This document shows, piece by piece, positions 19,631 to 27,503 of a stretch of DNA of 35,201 bases; positions within the stretch are counted from its first letter, which is position 1; each line of letters opens with the position of its first letter. Below the pieces are notes generated by a model. That model did not search any database, was not told the DNA's origin, and saw only the letters and a list, made by a program, of their open reading frames with translations. The stretch is from a virus. The position numbers and the translations under genes are program-made. The stretch is from positions 1-35,201 of the IMG/VR virus record IMGVR_UViG_3300032087_004318; one strand, given 5' to 3'.

Positions 19631-22183
19631 ATGGCAGTTATTACATCTATAGGGCACACATCGAACCAGCCCACAACTCTCACCACTGGTACACCCAGCA
19701 GCTGCAGCACTACCAGCACAGGTGTGTACTCTGTCTCATTCTCATCTGCCCCCTCTGGTGTCAGTGTTGGTGATATGTACCATGCCACTGATGGTGTCAC
19801 CTCCTATATCACTTATAGCTATTTAGTGCAGTCAATAAGTGGGTCAACATTAGAGCTCAGGTACATCACAGATGATGGTGGCATGATGAGCTCAGGTGCT
19901 GTGTCACCGTGTGCAGTTTATGACTATGACCAAAATTACAACATGGTCACAGCCACAGGTACCTTTAAGCGTGCCTACTCTACCATCACACTCTGGGAGG
20001 CTGGGCTTGATGACTCTGATATATATAGCTCAGGCTCAGATGCTGAGGGGCACCTATTTGCAGACTCTGATTTTAATGAAGCTTTTACCATTAACGGTGG
20101 CAGCACTGTTGGGCTCAACAGCATTAAGCTCACAAGCCATGACTCATCTGGCAACAGGCATGATGGCACAGTGGGCTCTGGCGCAAAAATTAGATACACA
20201 GGCAATGTGCATCAGGTCTGTCTTATTAGCAGGAATGATGTAGAGGTCAGCTGGATTGAGTTCGATATGGGTGCTGGGTCACTCAATAGCAGTAATAACA
20301 GAGCAGTGCAGTGTGATACTAATGCGTATGACGAAATTATTATTTCTCACAACATTGTGCATGACCTGTTTGGCTCTTTTCCGATTGCTATCAGATTTGA
20401 GGGTGGTAATTCATCATCAGATACTAGGTATATTCATAACAATATTGCCTATGATATTGATGACTCTGATGACCGTGTAAAATTCTTTTTACACAATGGT
20501 AATTACCCAGTATTTTGTTGGAATAATACAGTATATAAGCTCAGGACTGGCAGAAGTGATAAAGATGCAGTCAGTTATTTTAGTTGGGCTAACACAGCTG
20601 TTATGGAGCTTAAAAATAATTTAAGCATCCAGACTGCAAGCACTGGGTCAGAGACTTTTGCTACTAATTACAGTTCCGCAAGTGACTACAATGCAACTGA
20701 CCTGAGCAGTGCAACTGGGGGAGCAAATGACATCACTGGCCTTACCAGTAGTGAGTTTGTCAGTGTGACATCTAATGCTGTTGATTTACATTTAAGCTCA
20801 ACAGCATCATCAGCTAATGCTGGTGTCTCTATTGGCTCTACAGCTGGTGTTGATATTGATATTGATGGTGTGCAGCGCTCAGGCACTTGGTCTATCGGTG
20901 CTGACTTTGTTGCTCCTGCTAATGTAAATGTCTCTCTGGGTGTGAGCTCATTTGGGTTGGAGAGCTCAGGTGATTTAATTCACGGCTCAATGATTAGCTC
21001 AGGTGTGAGCTCATTTGCATTAGAGAGCTCAGGTGATTTGATTCACGGATCAATGAGTAGCTCAGGTGTGAGCTCATTTGGTTTAGAGAGCTCAGGTGAT
21101 TTTGATTACGGGTCTGTGAGTAGCTCAGGTGTGAGCTCATTTGGGTTGGAGAGCTCAGGTGATTTAATTCACGGCTCAATGATTAGCTCAGGTGTGAGCT
21201 CATTTGGGTTGGAGAGCTCAGGTGATTTAATTCACGGATCAGTGAGTAGCTCAGGTGTGAGCTCATTTGCATTAGAGAGCTCAGGTGAGTTTTATTATGG
21301 GTCTGTTGTCTCAACTGCTGTAAGCTCATTTGGTCTAGAGACCTCAGGCAGCTTCTCAATGGGCAGCCCTAATGTCATTGCTACACTGGGTGTGAGTTCA
21401 TTTGGTTTAGAGAGCTCAGGTGATTTGATTCACGGCTCAATGACCAGCTCAGGTGTGAGCTCATTTGCATTAGAGAGCTCAGGTGAGTTTGATTATGGGT
21501 CTGTCAGCAGCTCAGGTGTGAGCTCCTTTGGTTTAGAGAGCTCAGGTGAGTTTGATTATGGGTCTGTCAGCAGCTCAGGTGTGAGCTCATTTGCATTAAG
21601 CACATTAATCACCCCTAGTCTCAATTTTAATATAGAGCTTGGCGTGAGCTCATTTGGTTTAGAGAGCTCAGGTGATTTTGATTATGGGTCTGTGAGTAGC
21701 TCAGGTGTGAGCTCCTTTGGTTTAGAGAGCTCAAGTGATTTTGATTATGGGTCTGTGATCAGCTCAGGTGTGAGCTCATTTGCATTAGAGAGCTCAGGTG
21801 ATTTTGATTATGGGTCTGTGATTAGCTCAGGTGTGAGCTCTTTTGGGTTGAGTGCCTCTGGTCAGTTTGACTGGGCTGTTGATATAGGCAGTGCATCAGT
21901 TGCCTTAGAGTCTAGCATTGATGAGCACTATGGCTCAGCAGTATCTACAGGTGCTGTGTCTATTGGCTTTAAGGTGTATGGCCGTGGTGACCTGTTTGGC
22001 ATCTGGTATGTGACTGGCATGATAGAGGTTGCAGCTGTTGATGGTGCTTTAGACTTTGCATCTATCAGCTGCACTGCTGATGTTGCTGTCATTGATGATG
22101 CAGTTATCAGCTCAGTTGATGTGCGTGGTGTGTTTGATGTCTCAGACAATGGCTCTGGGGTGTCTGGTTTCATGGAGATATAA
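19631..22183 (+). CDS. Tail fibre / adsorption protein: beta-helix plus 15 tandem repeats
   Basis: 850 residues. About residues 60-420 look like a right-handed parallel beta-helix (repeated short strands with NNI, DSSG and GSGAKIRYTGN patterns), as in phage tailspikes. From residue 437 there are 15 copies of a 21-residue unit (GVSSFGLESSGDF..GSV.SS) coded by 63-nt repeats, in three blocks split by two unique spacers. The C-terminal ~120 residues are a separate beta domain. It probably binds or degrades a host surface polymer, with the repeats forming a shaft. Repeat DNA is prone to length change. Confidence 0.7.
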   Translation: MAVITSIGHTSNQPTTLTTGTPSSCSTTSTGVYSVSFSSAPSGVSVGDMYHATDGVTSYITYSYLVQSISGSTLELRYITDDGGMMSSGAVSPCAVYDYDQNYNMVTATGTFKRAYSTITLWEAGLDDSDIYSSGSDAEGHLFADSDFNEAFTINGGSTVGLNSIKLTSHDSSGNRHDGTVGSGAKIRYTGNVHQVCLISRNDVEVSWIEFDMGAGSLNSSNNRAVQCDTNAYDEIIISHNIVHDLFGSFPIAIRFEGGNSSSDTRYIHNNIAYDIDDSDDRVKFFLHNGNYPVFCWNNTVYKLRTGRSDKDAVSYFSWANTAVMELKNNLSIQTASTGSETFATNYSSASDYNATDLSSATGGANDITGLTSSEFVSVTSNAVDLHLSSTASSANAGVSIGSTAGVDIDIDGVQRSGTWSIGADFVAPANVNVSLGVSSFGLESSGDLIHGSMISSGVSSFALESSGDLIHGSMSSSGVSSFGLESSGDFDYGSVSSSGVSSFGLESSGDLIHGSMISSGVSSFGLESSGDLIHGSVSSSGVSSFALESSGEFYYGSVVSTAVSSFGLETSGSFSMGSPNVIATLGVSSFGLESSGDLIHGSMTSSGVSSFALESSGEFDYGSVSSSGVSSFGLESSGEFDYGSVSSSGVSSFALSTLITPSLNFNIELGVSSFGLESSGDFDYGSVSSSGVSSFGLESSSDFDYGSVISSGVSSFALESSGDFDYGSVISSGVSSFGLSASGQFDWAVDIGSASVALESSIDEHYGSAVSTGAVSIGFKVYGRGDLFGIWYVTGMIEVAAVDGALDFASISCTADVAVIDDAVISSVDVRGVFDVSDNGSGVSGFMEI
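20939..21892 (+). repeat. 63-bp tandem repeats coding 21-residue units
   Basis: Units start at 20939, 21002, 21065, 21128, 21191, 21254, 21317, 21389, 21452, 21515, 21578, 21641, 21704, 21767 and 21830. Spacing is exactly 63 bp except 72 bp before 21389. Units 7 and 11 have diverged ends, splitting the array into blocks. Each unit is full of GAGCTC-like sequence. DNA identity among the units is high, so recombination or slippage would change the shaft length. Confidence 0.95.
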
Positions 22184-22184
22184 A

Positions 22185-22814
22185 ATGATTAAATTGAAAA
22201 ACTCAAGCGGTGACTTTGTAAAAGTCCAAGAGGGTGAGAGCTGCAACATTAGAGGAGAGGTTAAGGATACCAGTGGTGCACTGGTTACTACACCCACCAG
22301 CATAACCTGCACACTTTTTGACTTAGAGACTGGCGTTGTAATCAATGGCCGTAAAGACCAAAGCATATTAAATGTAAACGGTGGGAGCTATAGCAACGGC
22401 TCATATATTCTGGAGCTGGATGCTGCTGACAATGCGATTGTAGGCAACCTTGATGAAGGCAAGTCTCAGACACACGTTGTGCGCATAGAGATTGAGTACA
22501 ACGATGGAGATAGTGACCGTGTGGCCATTGAGGAGTTTAGCTTTCCTGTTGAGCGTTTGCGTGAGACAGTAGGGGTGGGGGTAGGTGCCAATGAGGTTGT
22601 CATTAATATCTCAGACTCATCTGGCTCTGGTGTGAGTGATGTGTCTGTCTATGTAAGCACTGACAGTGAGGGTGGTGATGTAATTGCTGGCCGTGTGCTA
22701 ACAGACAACCAAGGCAATACCCCATCACTTTATTTAGATGCAGGGGTGTACTATAGGTTTGCTGAGCGTGATGGTTACAGCTTCACTAATCCTATTAAAT
22801 TTGATGTTTCGTGA
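22185..22814 (+). CDS. Ig-like / carboxypeptidase-regulatory-like virion protein
   Basis: 209 residues from ATG 22185 (GGAG upstream). The longer in-frame start would overlap the fibre gene. The N-terminal half shows a pattern of strands as in Ig-like baseplate domains (GEVKDTSGALVTTPTSITCT). The C-terminal half (about 125-209: VNISDSSGSGVSDVSVYVS, GRVLTDNQGN) resembles a prealbumin/CarboxypepD_reg-like fold seen in adhesins. Probably attached to the fibre or a decoration protein. Confidence 0.55.
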   Translation: MIKLKNSSGDFVKVQEGESCNIRGEVKDTSGALVTTPTSITCTLFDLETGVVINGRKDQSILNVNGGSYSNGSYILELDAADNAIVGNLDEGKSQTHVVRIEIEYNDGDSDRVAIEEFSFPVERLRETVGVGVGANEVVINISDSSGSGVSDVSVYVSTDSEGGDVIAGRVLTDNQGNTPSLYLDAGVYYRFAERDGYSFTNPIKFDVS

Positions 22815-22972
22815 TTCTATTTAATTGGGTTGAGAGTTGAGGGGAAGGCTTGAAGCGAAAAAAGCAAAACCCATGACGCTCAAACCCCTATTTTTATAGG
22901 TTCTTATTTTCGTTTAGACACCAAAAGCCCGAGAGAATCCCTTTTGAGGCCGTGTAAAGTTGGTTTCTTGAT
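22815..22972 (+). other. Gene-free stretch before the large terminase
   Basis: 158 bp with no ORF of note. It has an AACC(C)CTAT-TTTT-ATAGGTT hairpin at about 22882-22901, followed by T-rich bases, so a possible terminator for the virion operon. Base composition differs from flanking genes (many A-runs and AAGC). A packaging (cos/pac) site would be expected near here because terminase follows, but no defined motif was recognised. Confidence 0.4.
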
Positions 22973-25027
22973 TTGGCAGTAGACTATCAACTCAAAAAAG
23001 AGCAGGAGCGTGAGCGCAATGCAGCCAAGAGTTTGGCAGGCAGAGACATTGCCCCCATGCCTAAAGTTGCTGACGAAAAAAGAAAAGAGGCAGCAAGGTT
23101 AAGCTTCCAGAATTTTTGTGAGTCATACTTTCCTGAAGTGTTCACACTGGCATGGTCAGATGATCATTTGAAAGCTTTGGAAAAGATTGAGCTGGCAGTG
23201 CTTAAAGGTATGCTCTTTGCCTATGCCATGCCAAGAGGCTCAGGTAAGACCACACTTGCAGAGACTGCAAGCCTGTGGGCTTTGCTGTATGGGCACCGTG
23301 AATTTGTCTGCTTGATTGGTGCCAGTGAAGAGGCTGCAAGTGAGATGCTCAATAGCATCAAGGGAGAGCTTGAGAATAATGAGCTGCTGGCTGATGACTT
23401 CCCAGAGGTCTGTTACCCCATTACTAAGCTGGAGGGAATTGCCAACAGAACCAAGGGGCAGATTTACAACGGTGATAGAACCCATATTGTGTGGACTGGC
23501 AAGCAGGTTGTGCTGCCTACCATCAAGGGCTCACAGGCTAGTGGTGGTGTCATTCAAACTACAGGGCTCACTGGCCGTGTGCGTGGTATGAAATTTAAGA
23601 CAGCATCTGGCAAAAGCGTCAGGCCGTCACTGGTGATAGTTGATGACCCCCAGACAGATGAGAGCAGCAGGTCGCCCAGCCAATGTGCAGCCCGTGAGGC
23701 CATTTTAGCTGGTGCTGTTTTGGGGCTGGCAGGAGCTGGCAAAAAGATTGCAGGGATAATGCCCACCACAGTAATCAGGCGTGGTGATATGGCTGATAGA
23801 ATCCTCAACAGAGATATACACCCAGACTGGCAGGGTGAGAGGACAAAGCTGGTGTACAGGTGGCCAGAGTCCAAGCTGTGGCAGAAGTATGCAGAGATCA
23901 GGGCAGAGCACCTGATTGCTGGAGGTGATGGGAGTGCTGCCACAGACTTCTATAAAAAGAATAGAGAGGAGATGGATTTAGGAGCAGAGGCAGCGTGGCC
24001 TGATAGGTTCAATGAGGATGAGGTAAGTGCAATCCAGCACGCTTGGAATTTAAGGCTTCGTGATGAAGATAGTTTTTTTGCTGAGTATCAGAATGACCCC
24101 CAGCAGAATGAGGAGCAAGATGGTGGGTTGAGTCCAGATGAGATCATCAGCAAGTGCTCAGGCTTTGAAGAGCATGAAGTGCCTTTAGATGTTGAGAGGC
24201 TCACTGCTTTTGTGGATGTGCAGGGCTCATTGCTTTATTACGTCATTACTGGCTGGTCACAAAATATGACCGGCTATGTTTTGACTTTTGGCGCTTGGCC
24301 AGATCAGGGCAAGAGATACTTTACCCTATCAGACGCTCACCCGAATTTTAATACAGAGTTACCCAGTGCAGGCTATGAGGCTCAGCTGCTTCAAGCTTTA
24401 AGCAGGCTAGTGGATGGTGATTTATTTAAGCGCAAGTTTAAGAGAGATGATGGCTCTGAGATGTCACTTGATATGTTGCTCATTGATGCAAACTATGGGC
24501 AGTCTACAGATATTGTGTACAGGTTTGCACGCACATCAGCAAACAAGTCTAAGCTATTTCCCAGCCATGGCCGTTACACTGGAGCCAGCAGCCAGCCCTT
24601 TAGTGATTACAAGCGCAAGAAGGGTGAGCGCATTGGTCTGAACTGGAGAATCCCAGCAATCACTGGCAAGCGTGCAGTCAGGTATTGCCTCTATGACACC
24701 AACTACTGGAAATCATTTATAGCTGGCAGGTTCCGCACTTCTCTTGGTGATGCTGGAAGCTTGTCTGTTTTCAAATGTAACAAACAGAGGCTGCAGATGT
24801 TTGCTGACCAGATGGCTGGTGAGTATGCAATACGCACAACAGGTAGAGGGCGTGAGGTTGATGAGTGGAAGGCCAGACCAGACCAAAAAGATAATCACTT
24901 TTTTGACTGCATAGTTGGAACAGCTGTTGTTGCTTCTATGCTTGGCTGTGATTTGATTGGCAGGGTAGCACAAGAGCAGAGACCCAGAAAAACAAAAAAG
25001 AAATCTAACAGAGTTAGTTATTTATAA
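22973..25027 (+). CDS. terL: Large terminase subunit (TerL)
   Basis: 684 residues. N-terminal ATPase: Walker A MPRGSGKTT (86-94), Walker B LVIVDDPQTDE (about 220), followed by the coupling region. The C-terminal nuclease has acidic residues in FVDVQG (about 418), MLLIDANYG (about 505) and DNHFFDCIVG (about 645). It cuts and pumps DNA into the prohead. The start is set at TTG 22973 because the frame is closed just upstream and no early ATG exists. No ribosome site is clear, so ATG 23057 is an alternative. No small terminase gene was recognised. Confidence 0.9.
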   Translation: MAVDYQLKKEQERERNAAKSLAGRDIAPMPKVADEKRKEAARLSFQNFCESYFPEVFTLAWSDDHLKALEKIELAVLKGMLFAYAMPRGSGKTTLAETASLWALLYGHREFVCLIGASEEAASEMLNSIKGELENNELLADDFPEVCYPITKLEGIANRTKGQIYNGDRTHIVWTGKQVVLPTIKGSQASGGVIQTTGLTGRVRGMKFKTASGKSVRPSLVIVDDPQTDESSRSPSQCAAREAILAGAVLGLAGAGKKIAGIMPTTVIRRGDMADRILNRDIHPDWQGERTKLVYRWPESKLWQKYAEIRAEHLIAGGDGSAATDFYKKNREEMDLGAEAAWPDRFNEDEVSAIQHAWNLRLRDEDSFFAEYQNDPQQNEEQDGGLSPDEIISKCSGFEEHEVPLDVERLTAFVDVQGSLLYYVITGWSQNMTGYVLTFGAWPDQGKRYFTLSDAHPNFNTELPSAGYEAQLLQALSRLVDGDLFKRKFKRDDGSEMSLDMLLIDANYGQSTDIVYRFARTSANKSKLFPSHGRYTGASSQPFSDYKRKKGERIGLNWRIPAITGKRAVRYCLYDTNYWKSFIAGRFRTSLGDAGSLSVFKCNKQRLQMFADQMAGEYAIRTTGRGREVDEWKARPDQKDNHFFDCIVGTAVVASMLGCDLIGRVAQEQRPRKTKKKSNRVSYL

Positions 25028-25038
25028 GGAGGTTTATG

Positions 25039-25281
25039 ATGGCCAAAGCAGGAAGGCCAAAAGGAAGCAAAACAAAAAAGGTTGCAGTGGTTGATGCTGT
25101 GCGCACTAGGTGCATCAAGTGTGGGAGCACACAGAGAACCAAGTACAGCCAGAGGCGTGAGCTTAACACATCTGGCGTGCTACCAGATGGCACTGAGTTT
25201 GATAAGGTTATCTGGCGGCGCACAACATGCAAGAAGTGTGGGCAGGTCAGAGATGACCGTGAGTACCTCAAAGAGGGCTAA
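25039..25281 (+). CDS. Zinc-ribbon protein downstream of terminase
   Basis: 80 residues from ATG 25039 (AAGGAGG 6 nt upstream; ATG 25036 also in frame but too close). A basic N-terminus (AGRPKGSKTKK, AT-hook-like GRPKG) precedes two Cys pairs CIKCG and CKKCG about 40 residues apart, forming a zinc ribbon. The AT-hook-like GRPKG suggests DNA binding. It could be a packaging helper in place of a small terminase, an inference from position. Confidence 0.55.
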   Translation: MAKAGRPKGSKTKKVAVVDAVRTRCIKCGSTQRTKYSQRRELNTSGVLPDGTEFDKVIWRRTTCKKCGQVRDDREYLKEG

Positions 25282-25301
25282 AAAGTTTTTAATTTTTTTT
25301 T
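25279..25301 (+). terminator. A/T hairpin terminator before promoter block 4
   Basis: CTAAAAAGTTTTTAA followed by nine T, overlapping the stop codon. The same kind of terminator precedes every promoter block (5060, 6866, 7228). Confidence 0.65.
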
Positions 25302-25308
25302 GGTTCTG

Positions 25309-25397
25309 GCTGTTAATTATTGTTGACAGCTATATAGCTGTGACGATATAAATAAAGCATAAGAATTACTTAATCACTTTTACTAAGGGCACAAATC
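25309..25397 (+). promoter_or_regulatory. Repeated promoter block, copy 4
   Basis: TTGACA 25323-25328, 18-nt spacer, TATAAA 25347-25352, perfect palindrome ACAGCTATATAGCTGT (25326-25341), then GGGCACA (25387-25393) and ATG 4 nt later. It is nearly identical to copy 1 although 20 kb away. Confidence 0.85.
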
Positions 25398-25682
25398 ATG
25401 AGCTTTGTTATCTACCACATCGAAACCACTAGACTAATCGGAGACATTTACTCTCCAGCTCACAAGTCAGAGCGTGCTGCAAAGTGTGCACGCACTAGAT
25501 ACCTTAAAGCTAATCCTGAGGTTAACCCAGAAGAGTTGGCGATTGCAGACTACTCAGATTTTCACAACAACATTGAGAAAATGGTTGAGCGAAAAAATAG
25601 GATGACTGGTGAGATGTACATGGAGCGTGTTAATACACCACGCTCATGCTCTCCATCCTCAGAGCTTTACTGGAGCATGTAA
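25398..25682 (+). CDS. Orphan cassette gene of a widespread phage type
   Basis: 94 residues. The start IYHIETTRLIGD and the end VNTPRSCSPSSELYWSM recall a small protein seen in many myo- and podoviruses of marine bacteria (memory only, not checked). No function is known to me. It sits behind promoter block 4 and before a cassette spacer, within the packaging region, so it is a mobile accessory gene rather than part of packaging. Confidence 0.65.
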   Translation: MSFVIYHIETTRLIGDIYSPAHKSERAAKCARTRYLKANPEVNPEELAIADYSDFHNNIEKMVERKNRMTGEMYMERVNTPRSCSPSSELYWSM

Positions 25683-25732
25683 CAAATAACCAAGCCCCCT
25701 CAGGGGGGCGCATTTTAAGAAGGGCACAGGCG
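25683..25732 (+). repeat. Cassette spacer, copy 6
   Basis: Hairpin 25694-25709 (GCCCCC / GGGGGC, TCA loop), CATTTTAAGAA, GGGCACA 25722-25728, ATG 4 nt later. Confidence 0.85.
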
Positions 25733-25987
25733 ATGTTATCAGCAAAGCAAGCTGCAAAAAGAATCAGGCAATCAATCAAAAGCTGGGGCTATGACCCAGC
25801 TGGTAAAGTTGAAGTTTTCCCAGAGTGGGGATGTGATACCGTTATAAATATTGTTGTTAAAGGGCAATACAAGGAGGTAGAGGAAATCAAGCTTTTGGAG
25901 TTGTTTGACTTAATAGAGAAGCTGAGGAAGGATACAGACTACCGTTATCTCCACAGTGATTGGCATCACATCAGATTTTGGTATTAA
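25733..25987 (+). CDS. Orphan cassette gene
   Basis: 84 residues, starting at ATG 25733, 4 nt after the GGGCACA box (an upstream in-frame ATG at 25646 lies inside the previous gene and is not used). Basic N-terminus (SAKQAAKRIRQSIKSWGYD), then a strand/helix mix with a C-terminal YRYLHSDWHHIRFWY, rich in His and aromatic residues. No motif recognised. Confidence 0.65.
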   Translation: MLSAKQAAKRIRQSIKSWGYDPAGKVEVFPEWGCDTVINIVVKGQYKEVEEIKLLELFDLIEKLRKDTDYRYLHSDWHHIRFWY

Positions 25988-26034
25988 ATAATAAGCCCCC
26001 TCAGGGGGGCGAATTTTTAGAAGGGCACAGTATT
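25988..26034 (+). repeat. Cassette spacer, copy 7
   Basis: Hairpin 25995-26010 (GCCCCC / GGGGGC), GAATTTTTAGAA, GGGCACA 26023-26029, 5 nt before ATG 26035. Confidence 0.85.
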
Positions 26035-26253
26035 ATGACTCCAGATGGATACAGAATAAACGTAACTCAAGAGGGCTCTCTTTTCGGTGGCAAGGTTCAT
26101 TATTTTTCAATAGATGGAATTGTGGCCAAGTCTGATGCCATGAAAATTGCAGCTGAGATGACTTGGCAATATGGTGAGGAGCATGTGACTCTCAGCCACT
26201 GGCAATCATCGGGCAGAGATGTTGCTATAGATTTTGACCGTGAGCTTGAGTAA
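26035..26253 (+). CDS. Orphan cassette gene
   Basis: 72 residues from ATG 26035, fixed by the spacer (the frame is open further upstream but overlaps the previous gene). Beta strands at the N-terminus (GYRINVTQEGSLFGGKVHYF), then a helix and an acidic end (DFDRELE). No function recognised. Its stop TAA directly abuts the TTA stop of the convergent minus-strand gene. Confidence 0.6.
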   Translation: MTPDGYRINVTQEGSLFGGKVHYFSIDGIVAKSDAMKIAAEMTWQYGEEHVTLSHWQSSGRDVAIDFDRELE

Positions 26254-26451
26254 TTAACCACTTAGCAGCCTTTGGATCATGATGAGCCTGCTGACTAATC
26301 TGGCAGGCTCATCATACTCCAGCTTTACATCATCTATGAGCTCATCAATTTTGCGCTGAGCAATCACGCTCACCTGCCTTGCCCTCATGAGCTCAGTGGC
26401 TTGGCGGTTGGCTCCATCACCAACCCAGCCCTTGCATCTCTCATCTTTCAT
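26254..26451 (-). CDS. Small minus-strand protein
   Basis: 65 residues, basic and helical (QATELMRARQVSVIAQRKIDELIDD). Its ATG overlaps the stop of the phosphoesterase gene (TGATG on the minus strand), so both form one small operon. A 13-bp perfect inverted repeat (26279-26315) lies inside its coding region. It might be a partner or regulator of the phosphoesterase. Unknown family. Confidence 0.5.
   Translation of the reverse strand: MKDERCKGWVGDGANRQATELMRARQVSVIAQRKIDELIDDVKLEYDEPARLVSRLIMIQRLLSG
26279..26315. other. 13-bp perfect inverted repeat inside the minus-strand gene
   Basis: ATGATGAGCCTGC and GCAGGCTCATCAT around an 11-nt loop. GATGAGCCTGC also occurs in the terminator at 8891. 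It lies where two operons converge and could block transcription from both sides. There is no T-run directly after it, so classification as a terminator is uncertain. Confidence 0.55.
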
Positions 26452-27128
26452 CAGTCAAGCCTCATAGGTTCAAAGACTGCATAAACTCCATCTATGACAA
26501 TCCCACAGCCAATGATTGGCTTGCTGGTAAACTTAATGCCATAGTCCATGGCGGCTGTGTGGCGGTCTACGCCACACCCAACACTCATGCCAAATATCAT
26601 GGCATCCTCATTGGCAAAATAGGTCACCCCAGCCTGTGAGTGCAGGTGCCCCTGCACCCAAGAGCAAAAATGGTCTTTTGCATTTTTAAGTGCAGCCATT
26701 TGCCCACCCTTGCCCCTGTCACCGTGCGCATACTTCACACCGTCGATGTCATGCACTGAATACCTTGGCATCCAGTTCCAGTCTGGTGTTTGCCAGATTT
26801 GTCCATAGTCTTTTACCAGCTCTGTGGGTATGCCTGCTGTGCGTGCCTGCCTCTTGGGTAATGCGTCATGGTTGCCAGTCATTACTGTAACTTTGTTAAA
26901 AGCTTTGTAGAGGCTCTGCACTTGGCTCAGTGCTTGGCGGTACTCATCCTCTGGCGCTGGTGTGGCTGGGTTCTTTTCGTGGTAACTAATAGCATTAAAA
27001 TCAGCCACATCACCGATGTGTACAACGGTATCACATCCCCACTCTGCCTCAACCTGTTTCAGAAAATCAACATAGTCACTCAGCATCACTGGGCAATGTG
27101 TATCACCAATCACTAAAACGCGCGCCAT
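26451..27128 (-). CDS. Calcineurin-like phosphoesterase
   Basis: 225 residues, minus strand, with GGAG 8 nt before ATG. The metallophosphatase signature is complete: GDTHCP (about 8-13), HIGDVADF (about 37-44), TGNHD (about 83-87), a later HGD and GHLHS near the C-terminal third. It hydrolyses phosphoesters using two metal ions. Substrate unknown (nucleotides, cyclic nucleotides or nucleic acid). Placed in reverse inside the packaging module, it looks like an accessory (moron-type) gene, perhaps for host nucleotide signalling or defence evasion. Confidence 0.88.
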   Translation of the reverse strand: MARVLVIGDTHCPVMLSDYVDFLKQVEAEWGCDTVVHIGDVADFNAISYHEKNPATPAPEDEYRQALSQVQSLYKAFNKVTVMTGNHDALPKRQARTAGIPTELVKDYGQIWQTPDWNWMPRYSVHDIDGVKYAHGDRGKGGQMAALKNAKDHFCSWVQGHLHSQAGVTYFANEDAMIFGMSVGCGVDRHTAAMDYGIKFTSKPIIGCGIVIDGVYAVFEPMRLD

Positions 27129-27262
27129 TAACTAACTCCTTTTTTATGACCTCCTTTTATTGTCGCAGCTATTAACTGGTCTGCTTCTCTTTTAATTGTC
27201 AACAGATATTAAACCTGCAAAGGTTGCATCAACTTTGTTGGGTGTTTGTGGACAATGGTGGT

Positions 27263-27502
27263 ATGACTCAAAACATAAACAACACAGACGCTGCCAAGAT
27301 TGAGCAGAGTTATGCTGAGCAGATGGTTGTGATTTTGCAGGATGCCCTCAAGATCAATGCAGGCATTTTGTCTGTCAGCATTGACGGGATGACAACACAG
27401 TACTCAAGAGCTCAGGCACTCAAAGAGCTGAGATTCTGGATGAGGCAGGTGGCTGTTGAAAAGGGCAAGCGTCCAAGATTAGCAACAGTGAGGCTGGACT
27501 GA
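27263..27502 (+). CDS. gpW-like head-tail connector (tentative)
   Basis: 79 residues from ATG 27263 (GGTGG just upstream; an earlier in-frame start at 27224 has none). N-terminal helix, then a beta-turn with VSIDGMTTQYSRAQALKELRFW, and a basic end. This plan and the position directly before the portal match lambda gpW (head completion/adaptor). Sequence similarity to gpW itself cannot be confirmed by eye. If right, it closes the head after packaging. Confidence 0.5.
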   Translation: MTQNINNTDAAKIEQSYAEQMVVILQDALKINAGILSVSIDGMTTQYSRAQALKELRFWMRQVAVEKGKRPRLATVRLD

Positions 27503-27503
27503 T

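Noticed and set aside
20939-21892. CRISPR array
   Set aside because: Regular spacing comes from 63-bp in-frame coding repeats with no unique spacers.
27129-27262. Fifth copy of the promoter block driving the minus-strand genes
   Set aside because: The minus strand has AGCTGCGACAATAAAA, similar to the block around the -10, and a TTGACA, but the spacing (about 21 nt) and the leader do not match. It may be a decayed relative.
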